Source: Candidatus Binatia bacterium
Lineage (GTDB): Bacteria; Desulfobacterota; Binatia; UBA12015
DNA length: 64,000 nucleotides
Reading direction: 5' to 3'
NCBI GenBank assembly: GCA_029243485.1
Contig: JAQWRY010000007.1
Location: forward strand, 1 to 64,000
Under the pieces are notes generated by a model. The model was given only the letters and a program-made list of their open reading frames with translations. It searched no databases and had not been told where the DNA came from. The position numbers were made by a program, and so were the translations under genes. Positions 35,348 to 43,390 of this stretch are shown piece by piece; positions within the stretch are counted from its first letter, which is position 1, and each line of letters starts with the position of its first letter.

Positions 35348-35793
35348 GACGGATCGGGATCGGAAGCTTGGTGGCCATCATGATCGCCCTCGGCGTCGTT
35401 GCGACGGAGCCGTTGGTGGATCGCGTCGTCACCGTCGGAGAGGCCCTCGCGGCCGAAGACCCGGAGACGATCCGCAAGAAGTTCGAGACGTTCGCGTCGG
35501 GTTGGATGGAGAAGCTACGGGAGCGCCAGCGCTTCAACCAGGGCAAGGCGAAATGGAGCCCGGCCGGGGGCGGCGTCCAGACCATCTTCATCGGATACGA
35601 TACGGCCAACTACCGGATCCTTCCCCTGTCCAACGTCGAAACGCATCCAATCGGCAAGCTCGTATATCTCGAGTTGAAGCTACGGCTCGTCGGCGAGACC
35701 GAGGACGCGGCTCGTGCCCGCCAACCCGAAATCATCGAGCGCGTCGAGGTGACGGAGCTCTTTCGCTACGCCGGCGGGAAGTGGGTCTACTGA
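35344..35793 (+). CDS. Hypothetical exported protein in LPS operon
   Basis: A 149-residue protein I do not recognise. It opens with a likely signal peptide (RRIGIGSLVAIMIALGVVA, possible cleavage after EALAA), followed by a charged helix (DPETIRKKFETFASGWMEKL) and a beta-rich part (QTIFIGYDTANYRILPL, KLVYLELKLRLVG, VEVTELFRYAGGKWVY). The last portion resembles small periplasmic domains in which aromatic-rich strands end the chain. Coupling to the acyltransferase and waaA suggests an envelope role. No catalytic motif is evident. Confidence 0.7.
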   Translation: MRRIGIGSLVAIMIALGVVATEPLVDRVVTVGEALAAEDPETIRKKFETFASGWMEKLRERQRFNQGKAKWSPAGGGVQTIFIGYDTANYRILPLSNVETHPIGKLVYLELKLRLVGETEDAARARQPEIIERVEVTELFRYAGGKWVY

Positions 35794-37106
35794 GCGCGGC
35801 CGCGGTGTACGGCGAGTCCTCGAGTCCGTCGGCGCGCCTACGCCTATACAATCTGCTCGCGGTCGTCGGCGTTTTGCTCGTCGGACCGTTCGCGGCGCTG
35901 GTGAGTCTGTTCAAGCCGTCTTGGCGGCGCGGGCTGACCCATCGTCTTGGGTGGGGTTGGCCGCAATCCGACGGCCGACCGACGCTGTGGGCTCATGCTG
36001 CCTCCGTCGGAGAGGTCGAGGGGATCGGTCCGTTGGTCGACCGATGGCGGGAAAAACATCCCGAGGGGCGTGTCGTCGTAAGCGCACTCACGGCGACCGG
36101 CTGCGACGTGGCGCGCACGATCCTGCCGTTCGCCGAGGTCCGCGCCTTCCCGTTCGATCTGCCCGGAATCGCGCCCCGTGTGGCCCGGCAGTTACGCCCG
36201 GATCTTTTCCTGTTCAGTGAGAACGAGATCTGGCCGAACCTGCTGACGACGCTTTCGGAGATGGGCGTGCCGACAGTGCAGGTGAGCGGACGGATCTCCG
36301 AGAGCGCCGCCGACACGCTGGGCCGCTTTCCGGTGTGGAGTGCCGACATCCTCGCGCGCGTCACCCGGTTTTGCGTTCAGGGCGACGGAGACCGGGAGAG
36401 GCTGGTTGAACTCGGCGTCGATGCGGCGCGGGTGGTCGTGACCGGCTCGCTCAAGGGAGACGGTCGGATGGCTCCGAGTCCCGCTTTCCTCGACGAGATT
36501 CGCAGGCTGGGCCGTCCTGTCATCGTCGCGGGGTCCACGCACGAGGGTGAAGAACGGATCGTCCTCTCCGCCCTTCGGCTGCTCGGTGGGCAGGCCGTGG
36601 CGCCGTTCTGGATCCTCGCACCGCGGCATCCCGAGCGCTTCGAGGCGATCGCGGCGCTCCTCGACGAGGAGCACATCCGGTACCTCCGCCGGACGGAACT
36701 TACCGCCGACGGCGGGACCCTCGAGGCCGCCGACGTGCTCCTGCTCGACACGATCGGTGAGCTCGCGGGCTGCTTCCCGGCGTCGACTGCTTGCTTCATC
36801 GGCGGCTCGCTCGTGCCGATCGGTGGGCACAACCTTCTGGAGCCGGCCCGGTGTGGTGTGCCGATCATCGTAGGCCCGCACCTCGACTCGGTACGGGAGC
36901 TGGCCGAGAGGTTGCAGTCCGTTGGCGCGGCCGCCGTGGTGAACGACGCCGCGGAACTTGCTCAGGCGGTGTCCGACCGGATCGATGCGCGACCGGACGC
37001 GACGGCGGGAGAGGCCGCACGCGCCGTCGCGGAGGAGTCCGCGGGGAGTCTCGCCCGAACCTGGCAGTACGTGGAGCAGGCCGCTTCCGAGGCAGCGGTA
37101 CGATGA
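35781..37106 (+). CDS. waaA: 3-deoxy-D-manno-octulosonic acid transferase WaaA
   Basis: A 441-residue Kdo transferase attaching Kdo to lipid IVA. An N-terminal membrane anchor (LYNLLAVVGVLLVGPFAAL) precedes the GT-B core: HAASVGEVEG with the conserved Glu, SENEIWPNL (usually ETEIWPNL), VTGSLKGDG, VAGSTHEGEE, APRHPERF and GGHNLLEPARCGVPIIVGPH. Start is GTG 35781 or GTG 35805; the former overlaps the previous gene by 13 bases. Whether it adds one or two Kdo residues cannot be told from sequence. Confidence 0.93.
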   Translation: MGLLSAAAVYGESSSPSARLRLYNLLAVVGVLLVGPFAALVSLFKPSWRRGLTHRLGWGWPQSDGRPTLWAHAASVGEVEGIGPLVDRWREKHPEGRVVVSALTATGCDVARTILPFAEVRAFPFDLPGIAPRVARQLRPDLFLFSENEIWPNLLTTLSEMGVPTVQVSGRISESAADTLGRFPVWSADILARVTRFCVQGDGDRERLVELGVDAARVVVTGSLKGDGRMAPSPAFLDEIRRLGRPVIVAGSTHEGEERIVLSALRLLGGQAVAPFWILAPRHPERFEAIAALLDEEHIRYLRRTELTADGGTLEAADVLLLDTIGELAGCFPASTACFIGGSLVPIGGHNLLEPARCGVPIIVGPHLDSVRELAERLQSVGAAAVVNDAAELAQAVSDRIDARPDATAGEAARAVAEESAGSLARTWQYVEQAASEAAVR

Positions 37107-38236
37107 GTTCGGACGCGCCGCCGACGAGCCGCGAGCGACTCGTACGCAGTTGGTCGAATCGAGGGCTGCTGCGAACTGTTCTGGCTCCGCTCGAGTGGGG
37201 CTATCGTCTCGGCGTCGCCGGGCGACGCGTGGGGTTCCGTACGGGCGTGTTCCGGACACGGCAGGCCGGCGTGCCCGTGGTGAGTGTCGGGAACCTAACG
37301 GTCGGCGGGACGGGTAAGACGCCGGCGACTCTATGGCTTGCACGTCGACTCCGGGAGGATGGTCACAAGCCTGCCATCGTCACGCGCGGGTACGGCGGGA
37401 ATCTCGCTGGTCGGACCGAGGTCGTCGGGAGAGACGGTCGCCCGTTGCTCGACGTGGACATGATCGGGGACGAGGCGTCCCTGCTCGCCGCGCGCTTCGG
37501 AGGGCCCGTGGTCTGCGGCGCCGACCGCGCGGCTGCGGTGGCGCTGGCCGTCGAGAAGGAAGGGGCGGACGTCGTCGTTCTCGACGACGGGTTCCAGCAT
37601 TGGCGCCTCGAGCGCGACATGGACATCGTCCTCGTCGACGGCCGTGCGGGGTTCGGAAACGGAGCGCTGCTACCCGCTGGGCCCGTCCGCGAGCCGCTGC
37701 GCGCTCTCTCGCGTGCTCAGGCGATCATCGTGACGAAGACGTCTCCGGTCGGGCCGCTCGCGAACACGCTGCGACGCTACGCGAGCGACGTTCCGCTGTT
37801 TTCTGCGGAGCTCAAGCCGGTGAGTCTCAGCCAATGGGAGGATGGGGAGCTTCGCACCCGCTCGATTGGGGATCTCGTCGGGCGCCGGGTGGTCACGGTC
37901 TCGGCGATTGCCGAACCCAGATCGTTCTACGAGTTGCTGGGCCAGCTCGAGGCGCAGGCCGTCGAGGTGCTCGAGTATCCGGACCACCATCGATTTACCC
38001 AGTCCGACTGGCACCGGATCAACAAGGCGGCGCACAGCGCCGACCTGGTCGTCTGCACCGAGAAGGATCTCGTGAAGCTCTGCCGGTTTCCCTTCGCCCG
38101 GGGGCGTCTCGCGGCGCTCCGTGTGGACTTTTCGCTCGGAGAGGCCGACGAGGAGCGGTTGTACAGTCTCGTGCAGGAGCGGCTGCGCCTGCGCGCAACT
38201 CGTGCTAACGGACCGGCTGACGAGGGTGGATTATGA
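37103..38236 (+). CDS. lpxK: Tetraacyldisaccharide 4'-kinase LpxK
   Basis: A 377-residue kinase phosphorylating the 4' position of the lipid A disaccharide. A membrane-associated N-terminal helix is followed by the P-loop VGNLTVGGTGKTP, IVTRGYGG, GDEASLLA and the family block DDGFQHWRLERDMDIVLVD. The C-terminal lobe has YPDHHRFTQSDW and TEKDLVKL. ATGA overlaps join it to waaA and the epimerase gene. Confidence 0.95.
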   Translation: MSSDAPPTSRERLVRSWSNRGLLRTVLAPLEWGYRLGVAGRRVGFRTGVFRTRQAGVPVVSVGNLTVGGTGKTPATLWLARRLREDGHKPAIVTRGYGGNLAGRTEVVGRDGRPLLDVDMIGDEASLLAARFGGPVVCGADRAAAVALAVEKEGADVVVLDDGFQHWRLERDMDIVLVDGRAGFGNGALLPAGPVREPLRALSRAQAIIVTKTSPVGPLANTLRRYASDVPLFSAELKPVSLSQWEDGELRTRSIGDLVGRRVVTVSAIAEPRSFYELLGQLEAQAVEVLEYPDHHRFTQSDWHRINKAAHSADLVVCTEKDLVKLCRFPFARGRLAALRVDFSLGEADEERLYSLVQERLRLRATRANGPADEGGL

Positions 38237-39180
38237 AGGTTTTGGTGACGGGGGCGGCGGGCTTCATTGGTTCGCACGTGGCGGAGGCGCTGCTCGGACG
38301 CGGCGACACGGTAACGGGAGTCGATTGCTTTCTCGATTACTACCCGCGCGCGGTGAAGGAGCGGAATCTCGAAGGTCCGCGAAGTCACGATGGGTTTTCG
38401 TTCGTCGAAGCCGATCTCGCAACCGCGTCGCTCGAGCCTCTCGCCGAGGGCTGTGACGCCGTCATACACTTGGCTGCACAGGCCGGTGTTCGTGCGAGCT
38501 GGGGGCAGGATTTTCGGATTTACGTCGATTCGAATATCCACGCGACGCAGCGGCTTCTCGAAGCCTGCTCGCGCACGAACCCGCCGCGCTTCGTCTACTC
38601 GTCGTCCTCCTCGATCTACGGTGATGCGCCGGAGCTGCCCACGCTCGAGACGACGCTCCCGCGGCCGATTTCGCCTTACGGCGTGAGCAAACTCGCCGCC
38701 GAGCACCTGTGCCGCCTCTACACGCAGGCAAGCGGGATTCCGACGATCTCTCTTCGGTACTTCACGGTCTACGGGCCCCGTCAGCGTCCCGACATGGCCT
38801 TCAACCGATTCCTGCGAGCGCAGCTGCAAGACGAAGAGCTTCAGTTGTACGACGACGGCGAGCAGACGCGGGACTTCACGTTCGTTGCAGATGCCGTAGC
38901 CGCGAACGTACTCGCGATCGAGAACGGGACGCCGGGAGCGGCGTACAACATCGGAGGCGGTTCGCGCGTCAGCGTGAACGACGTCTTGAAAATCATCGGC
39001 GAGCTGACCGGGCGAGAGCCGCGGGTTCGGCGCCTGGACAAACAGCTCGGTGACGTGCGTGACACCCATGCCGCGGCTGACGCCGCGCGGCAAGAGCTTC
39101 GCTGGACACCGAAAACAGAGCTTCGAGAGGGTCTTGCCGCGGAGTTGGAATGGCTTCGGGACGAGATCCGCGCCGATTAA
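38233..39180 (+). CDS. NAD-dependent sugar-nucleotide epimerase/dehydratase
   Basis: A 315-residue extended short-chain dehydrogenase: NAD motif VTGAAGFIGSHV, VIHLAAQAGVR, catalytic SSSSIYG and YGVSK, then YFTVYGPRQRPDMA and DFTFVADAVAANV. The closest general class is UDP-glucuronate/UDP-glucose 4-epimerases. Being inside the LPS operon it presumably makes a core or O-antigen sugar nucleotide; the exact substrate is not readable. Confidence 0.9.
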   Translation: MKVLVTGAAGFIGSHVAEALLGRGDTVTGVDCFLDYYPRAVKERNLEGPRSHDGFSFVEADLATASLEPLAEGCDAVIHLAAQAGVRASWGQDFRIYVDSNIHATQRLLEACSRTNPPRFVYSSSSSIYGDAPELPTLETTLPRPISPYGVSKLAAEHLCRLYTQASGIPTISLRYFTVYGPRQRPDMAFNRFLRAQLQDEELQLYDDGEQTRDFTFVADAVAANVLAIENGTPGAAYNIGGGSRVSVNDVLKIIGELTGREPRVRRLDKQLGDVRDTHAAADAARQELRWTPKTELREGLAAELEWLRDEIRAD

Positions 39181-39194
39181 GAGGAGGGCGACGA

Positions 39195-39362
39195 ATGGCA
39201 ATCAGTCCAGAGCTTCTCGAGATTCTCGTCTGTCCCAAATGCAAGGGCGAGATCGCGCTGAGTAACGAGGGAAGCGGGCTCGACTGCGGTACGTGCAAGC
39301 TGCGCTACCGTATCGAGGACGACATTCCGGTCATGTTGATCGACGAGGCGAGCCCGCTCTGA
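39195..39362 (+). CDS. Trm112 family zinc-ribbon protein
   Basis: A 55-residue protein with the Trm112/YcaR pattern: LLEILVCPKCKGEI, then CGTC, then YRIEDDIPVMLIDEA. The four Cys probably bind zinc. GAGGAGGG lies upstream of the ATG. Such genes commonly sit next to lpxK in proteobacteria, as here; the bacterial function is not well defined. Confidence 0.9.
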   Translation: MAISPELLEILVCPKCKGEIALSNEGSGLDCGTCKLRYRIEDDIPVMLIDEASPL

Positions 39363-39394
39363 CGGGCGACGCCCTCTTGGGCGCGCTCGGAGAG

Positions 39395-40453
39395 ATGGTA
39401 CCGCCAGTGGCCGGTCGGGTGTTGCTGGCGCAGACCAGCTTCTTGGGCGACGTCGTGCTCAGCACGGCGCTCGCGCGCGAGATTTCGGATGCCCGACCCG
39501 ACACCGAAATCTGGTGGTTGGTTCGACCTGATGCGGTCTCGGTTCTCACTCCGACGTACGGAGCGGGTCGGGTACTCTCCTTTGACAAGCGCGGTGCGGA
39601 GAGTGGCCTCGGCGGCGTCCTCCGCCTCGGCGCTCGGTTGGGCACGATGGGCTTCGATGCGGCTGTCGGCATCCAGAGATCGCTCCGCACGGCTCTGCTA
39701 CTCGCCCGTGCGCGAATCCCGCTGCGCGTCGGGTACGCCGGCAGCCCGGGCGCGTGGCTCTATCATCAGCGCGTCCACAAGGAGGGCGCGCACGCGCGAG
39801 ACCGACTCGTGGCGCTCGCGGAGGGGCTCGGGATCGACGTCGGGTCGAGCCGGCCCGATCCGCATCTCGACGTGGATCCGGCGTCGGCGCGGCGGGTGTC
39901 CGAGCGTCTGGACGAGCTCGGTTGCAGCGACCGAGACCTGCTCGTCGTGGCGCCGGGATCGGCTTGGGCGACGAAGCAGTGGCCGGCGAAGCGGTTCGGT
40001 GAGGCGGCCGCGGGTCTCGTGCGCCCCGACCGGGGTCGCGTCGTGGTGATCGGTACGCCGCACGATCGACCGCTCGCCGCGGAGATCGCGACCGAGGTGG
40101 CCGCCGTGGGGGGCGCTACGATCGATGCTACGGGCGAAACGTCGATCGCGGATGCCGTCGCATGGATCGCGCGCGCACGGCTGGTGTTGGCGAACGACAG
40201 TGCGCCCGCGCACATCGCGGCCGCGCTCGGCCGTCCCGTCGTGACGATGTTCGGACCGACGGTCCCTTCGCAGGGATTCGCCCCTCTGGGGGACCGGGTT
40301 CGAATCGTCGAGCGGCAGCTCGACTGTCGTCCTTGCTCGCGTCACGGGGGAGACCGGTGTCCCATCGGCACGCACGAGTGCCTGGCGGAGGTCGACTCGG
40401 ACGAGGTCGTCTCGGCCGGGACTGCGCTGCTTTCCGGGGGCGTCGCGAAATGA
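39395..40453 (+). CDS. Heptosyltransferase-like glycosyltransferase (GT9)
   Basis: A 352-residue GT9 enzyme resembling heptosyltransferase II (WaaF): LLAQTSFLGDVVLSTALA at the start, the nucleotide-binding VVAPGSAWATKQWPAKRF, then NDSAPAHIAAALGRPVVTMFGPTVPS and the Cys pair in LDCRPCSRHGGDRCP. It would add heptose from ADP-heptose to the inner core; rfaE1 and rfaE2 in the window make that donor. ATG 39395 is chosen; earlier in-frame codons add an unconserved leader. Confidence 0.9.
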   Translation: MVPPVAGRVLLAQTSFLGDVVLSTALAREISDARPDTEIWWLVRPDAVSVLTPTYGAGRVLSFDKRGAESGLGGVLRLGARLGTMGFDAAVGIQRSLRTALLLARARIPLRVGYAGSPGAWLYHQRVHKEGAHARDRLVALAEGLGIDVGSSRPDPHLDVDPASARRVSERLDELGCSDRDLLVVAPGSAWATKQWPAKRFGEAAAGLVRPDRGRVVVIGTPHDRPLAAEIATEVAAVGGATIDATGETSIADAVAWIARARLVLANDSAPAHIAAALGRPVVTMFGPTVPSQGFAPLGDRVRIVERQLDCRPCSRHGGDRCPIGTHECLAEVDSDEVVSAGTALLSGGVAK

Positions 40454-41115
40454 GCGGCGTCGAGCCGGTCTTCGCGCTGCCGGTCATCGTCGCCGGCCCG
40501 CCGAGCGTCGAGTTGAGCGCCGATTTGCAAGGCTGGACCACGTCCCCGGTCGTCCTGCAAGCGCCGCTGGATCCCGCGATCCTTCCCGATCCTGCGCGAG
40601 ACGGTTTTGTCTGGCTGAGCCCGCGGACGCGCATCGACGCAGACCTGCGTGATGCGCTTGGTCGGTTCGGAGTCGTCGGCCGCCCGCGGGTGGGCGTCGC
40701 GCCGCACGTAGCCGAACGCGCGGGCGGCACAGTTCCGCTCGGAGATCGCGTCGTCGTTGCGGAAGCCGGGGCGGCGCGGTTCGCGCTCCGCGGGCCCAAA
40801 GCCGTGGCGGGGGCCGAGATCGTTCGACTCGATTGCACGATTCGGGTGTCGGCGCCCGAGCGCGTGGGGGACCACCTGCGCTCGATCAACGAAGAGAGCA
40901 CGATCGCGGCCGCACTCGGGGCGCACGTCGGTGAGGTCGCGGGGTGGGGCGCGCTCGCTCTCGCACCGATGGTCGGTACTCTGCGTGGTTGGATGGGGGC
41001 GCGTGGGGCGGGTGAGCGAACGATCACGGTCGCGTTTCTCGAAAGCTTTGCCGCGGCGGCGGCTGCCGCGAAGCTCTGGGAGTTGCGCAATGCCGAAGTG
41101 GGGCGGCCGTCGTGA
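40450..41115 (+). CDS. Hypothetical protein, possible GT2-derived remnant
   Basis: A 221-residue protein I cannot assign firmly. The middle (VWLSPRTRIDADLRDALGRFG) and C-terminal parts (DHLRSINEESTIAAALGA, then a hydrophobic GALALAPMVGTLRGWMGARG and AAAAAKLWEL) recall the back half of WaaE/KdtX-type GT2 glycosyltransferases, but the N-terminal donor-binding domain with its DxD is not there. It might be a shortened relative with a different role or a protein-protein partner. It overlaps its neighbours by four bases on both sides and has no stop, so it is expressed with the core genes. Confidence 0.55.
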   Translation: MSGVEPVFALPVIVAGPPSVELSADLQGWTTSPVVLQAPLDPAILPDPARDGFVWLSPRTRIDADLRDALGRFGVVGRPRVGVAPHVAERAGGTVPLGDRVVVAEAGAARFALRGPKAVAGAEIVRLDCTIRVSAPERVGDHLRSINEESTIAAALGAHVGEVAGWGALALAPMVGTLRGWMGARGAGERTITVAFLESFAAAAAAAKLWELRNAEVGRPS

Positions 41116-41843
41116 GAGTGCCGGAGGGGTTTCGCCTGACCGCGGCCGGGAGTCTGGTCCGCTGTGGATACGAGAGCCGTCTCCCCGACTGGGTGCAGCG
41201 GGCGCGCACGGCGGGCGAGTCGGTCGGCATCGGTGGGCGCGGCGGCCTCGCGCGTGCGCCGCTCGACGACGGCGCCGAGGCCTTCGTTCGCCGGTATCGG
41301 CACGGGGGCTTGCTCGGTACGGTTCTCGGGGAGGCCTATTTTGGGCGCCCCCCGCGGCCGTGGCGCGAACTGGTGGCCACCGAGGCGGCGCGCCGAGCGG
41401 GAGTGGTTGCGCCGGAAGTCCTCGCCGCCGTCGTGGAGCCGTTTGACGGTGCGGTCTTCGGTGTCCCGTACCGGGGCGTTCTCGTGACGCGGGGGCTCGA
41501 GCAGCGTCGGACGTTTCGCGAGGCGCTCCTGGAGGCGTCGTCCGGGGAGGAGCGACTGCGCTGGTTGGCCGTTGCGGCCGCGGCCGTTCGGCAGCTGCAC
41601 ACGTGTGGGGTGCGACATCCGGACCTGAACGTGACGAACCTGCTCGTCGGCGACTCGCTCGACGAGAAGGTTGCTGTGATCGACTTCGATCGCGCCGTCG
41701 CAGGTACGAGCCCGGTGGGATGGGTCGGCCGTCGCATGGCGCATCGTCGCCTCTCCCGCTCGATCGGAAAGCTGGGTCTCCCGGGGCTCTCGAGAGCGCA
41801 GGCACGCCGCGAGCTCGCGGTGGTCCTCGAGGCTGGTCGATGA
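41112..41843 (+). CDS. LPS core sugar kinase (KdkA/InaA type)
   Basis: A 243-residue kinase-fold protein of the lipopolysaccharide kinase group. ATP-site strands are followed by a catalytic loop HTCGVRHPDLNVTNLL (HxDxxxxN type) and the metal-binding VAVIDFDRA. Such enzymes phosphorylate Kdo (KdkA) or heptose (WaaP) in the inner core. RHPDLN and DFDRA resemble the Kdo kinase branch. GTG start; directly followed by a second kinase fused to a glycosyltransferase. Confidence 0.82.
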   Translation: MRVPEGFRLTAAGSLVRCGYESRLPDWVQRARTAGESVGIGGRGGLARAPLDDGAEAFVRRYRHGGLLGTVLGEAYFGRPPRPWRELVATEAARRAGVVAPEVLAAVVEPFDGAVFGVPYRGVLVTRGLEQRRTFREALLEASSGEERLRWLAVAAAAVRQLHTCGVRHPDLNVTNLLVGDSLDEKVAVIDFDRAVAGTSPVGWVGRRMAHRRLSRSIGKLGLPGLSRAQARRELAVVLEAGR

Positions 41844-43390
41844 CGGCGGTCGCGCGGGCTCGGAAGGAGTGGGACGCGGCGTTCGTCGTTCGCGAGGCGG
41901 AGCGCGTGCGTGCGGGTGGTGTCGGCGGTCGTGTTCTGAAGGAGAACGAACACGGGTTCGTCGTGTGGGTCGAAGGGGCAGGTCCCGCCGGTGAAGCGGT
42001 CGTCGTCAAAGCCCGGCATCCGAACACCGAGTGGTCCCGACTGCGGGATCGTTTCGCGACGTCGCCTGCGGTCGCGCAGCAAGTCGTCGCCGAGGCGTGC
42101 GCGGCTGCCGGCGTGGCCGTGCCTGAAGTCTTTGGCGTCGAGGATGCGGGCTGGCCCTCGCAGCCGTGTCATATGATCACGGCCGCGGTCGAGGATGCCG
42201 AGCCACTCCTGGCCGTCCTGTTGCGGCTCGACCCGAAGGGGCGTCGGAAGCTCGCGCGTTCGGTAGGTCGCTTCGTCGCGAAGCTGCACCACGCCGGCAT
42301 CTACGTGCCCGACCTGAAGCACGAGAACCTGATGTTGCGCGAAGCGGGCGACGCGGAGCCGCGGGTTCTGCTCGTCGACCTCGATCGCGCCCGCCTGCCG
42401 CGTGGCGGGGTGTCGCGTCGGCGTCGGATCCGGAACCTGGTTCAGCTGTGTTGGCGGCTGTCGTGGGAGACGACGCCGCGAGAGCGGCTGCTGATGCTCG
42501 GGCAGTACACCCGGGCGCTCGGTGCACCGGGCGAATCCGTCGCAGCGCTCGCGCAGGACGTCGACCGCGAGCGTCGTCGCAAGCAGCGCCGCCTCCTGGC
42601 GATGCGGCGCCGGATGCGGGAGCGCCCGACGGAGCGCCCCGGCATCTCCGTGATGATTGTCTGTCAGGACGAGGAGCGGCTCATCCGGCCCTGTCTGGAG
42701 AGCGTCGCCTGGTGCGACGAGATCGTCGTGGTGGATGGTGGGTCGAAGGACTCCACGGTCGAGATTTGCCGCGAGTACACCGACCGGGTCCTCCACAACC
42801 CATGGCCGGGCCACCGGGCGCAGAAGCAGTTCGCGCTCGATCAGACCACACAGCCCTGGGTGCTGAACATCGATTCCGACGAGCGCGTCCCGGAGCCCCT
42901 GCGCGAGGAACTCGAGTGGATGCTCGCGCACGATGGGGCTGGATGGGACGGATTTCAGGTCCCGCGTCTCGTTCGCTATCTGGGACGGTGGTGGTGGCGT
43001 GGCGGATGGTACCCGAGTCGGCGGCTTCGGCTGTTCCGGCGCGAGAAGGCGGAGTGGGGGGGCGTCGACCCGCACGAGAAGGCCGTCGTCCACGGACGCA
43101 TTGGGAAGGTCAAAGAGCCACTCTGGCATCTGAGCTATGAAAACGTTGCCCACCATTTGCACTCGATCGATTGCCTCACCGACGTGGGGGCTCGGGCGAA
43201 GCCCCGCCGCGCGCGATGGGACCGGCTCTATCTTCGGCCGCCGGCCCGCTTCCTTCGCTCCTGGCTGGTGGGGCGGGGCTGCCAGGAGGGGTTTCCCGGC
43301 TTCTTCATCGCTCTGGCTTCGGCCCTCTACGTCCACGTCAAGCACGTGAAGGCGGACGAAGAGGCACAAGCTTCCGAGAACCGAACATGA
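41840..43390 (+). CDS. LPS kinase-glycosyltransferase (GT2) fusion
   Basis: A 516-residue two-domain protein. Residues about 25-245 are an LPS kinase-like domain: VVVKARHPN (ATP Lys), catalytic loop HHAGIYVPDLKHENLML and metal-binding LLVDLDRARL. After a basic linker (RERRRKQRRLLAMRRRMRER), residues about 265-516 are a GT2 glycosyltransferase of the WaaE/KdtX class: VMIVCQDEERLIRPCLESV, VVDGGSKDST, the DxD-like NIDSDERVPEPL, WYPSRRLRLFRR, HEKAVVHG. Together they could glycosylate and phosphorylate neighbouring inner-core positions. No internal start with a good ribosome site was found at the linker, so this looks like one polypeptide. The acceptor sugars are unknown. Confidence 0.87.
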   Translation: MTAVARARKEWDAAFVVREAERVRAGGVGGRVLKENEHGFVVWVEGAGPAGEAVVVKARHPNTEWSRLRDRFATSPAVAQQVVAEACAAAGVAVPEVFGVEDAGWPSQPCHMITAAVEDAEPLLAVLLRLDPKGRRKLARSVGRFVAKLHHAGIYVPDLKHENLMLREAGDAEPRVLLVDLDRARLPRGGVSRRRRIRNLVQLCWRLSWETTPRERLLMLGQYTRALGAPGESVAALAQDVDRERRRKQRRLLAMRRRMRERPTERPGISVMIVCQDEERLIRPCLESVAWCDEIVVVDGGSKDSTVEICREYTDRVLHNPWPGHRAQKQFALDQTTQPWVLNIDSDERVPEPLREELEWMLAHDGAGWDGFQVPRLVRYLGRWWWRGGWYPSRRLRLFRREKAEWGGVDPHEKAVVHGRIGKVKEPLWHLSYENVAHHLHSIDCLTDVGARAKPRRARWDRLYLRPPARFLRSWLVGRGCQEGFPGFFIALASALYVHVKHVKADEEAQASENRT

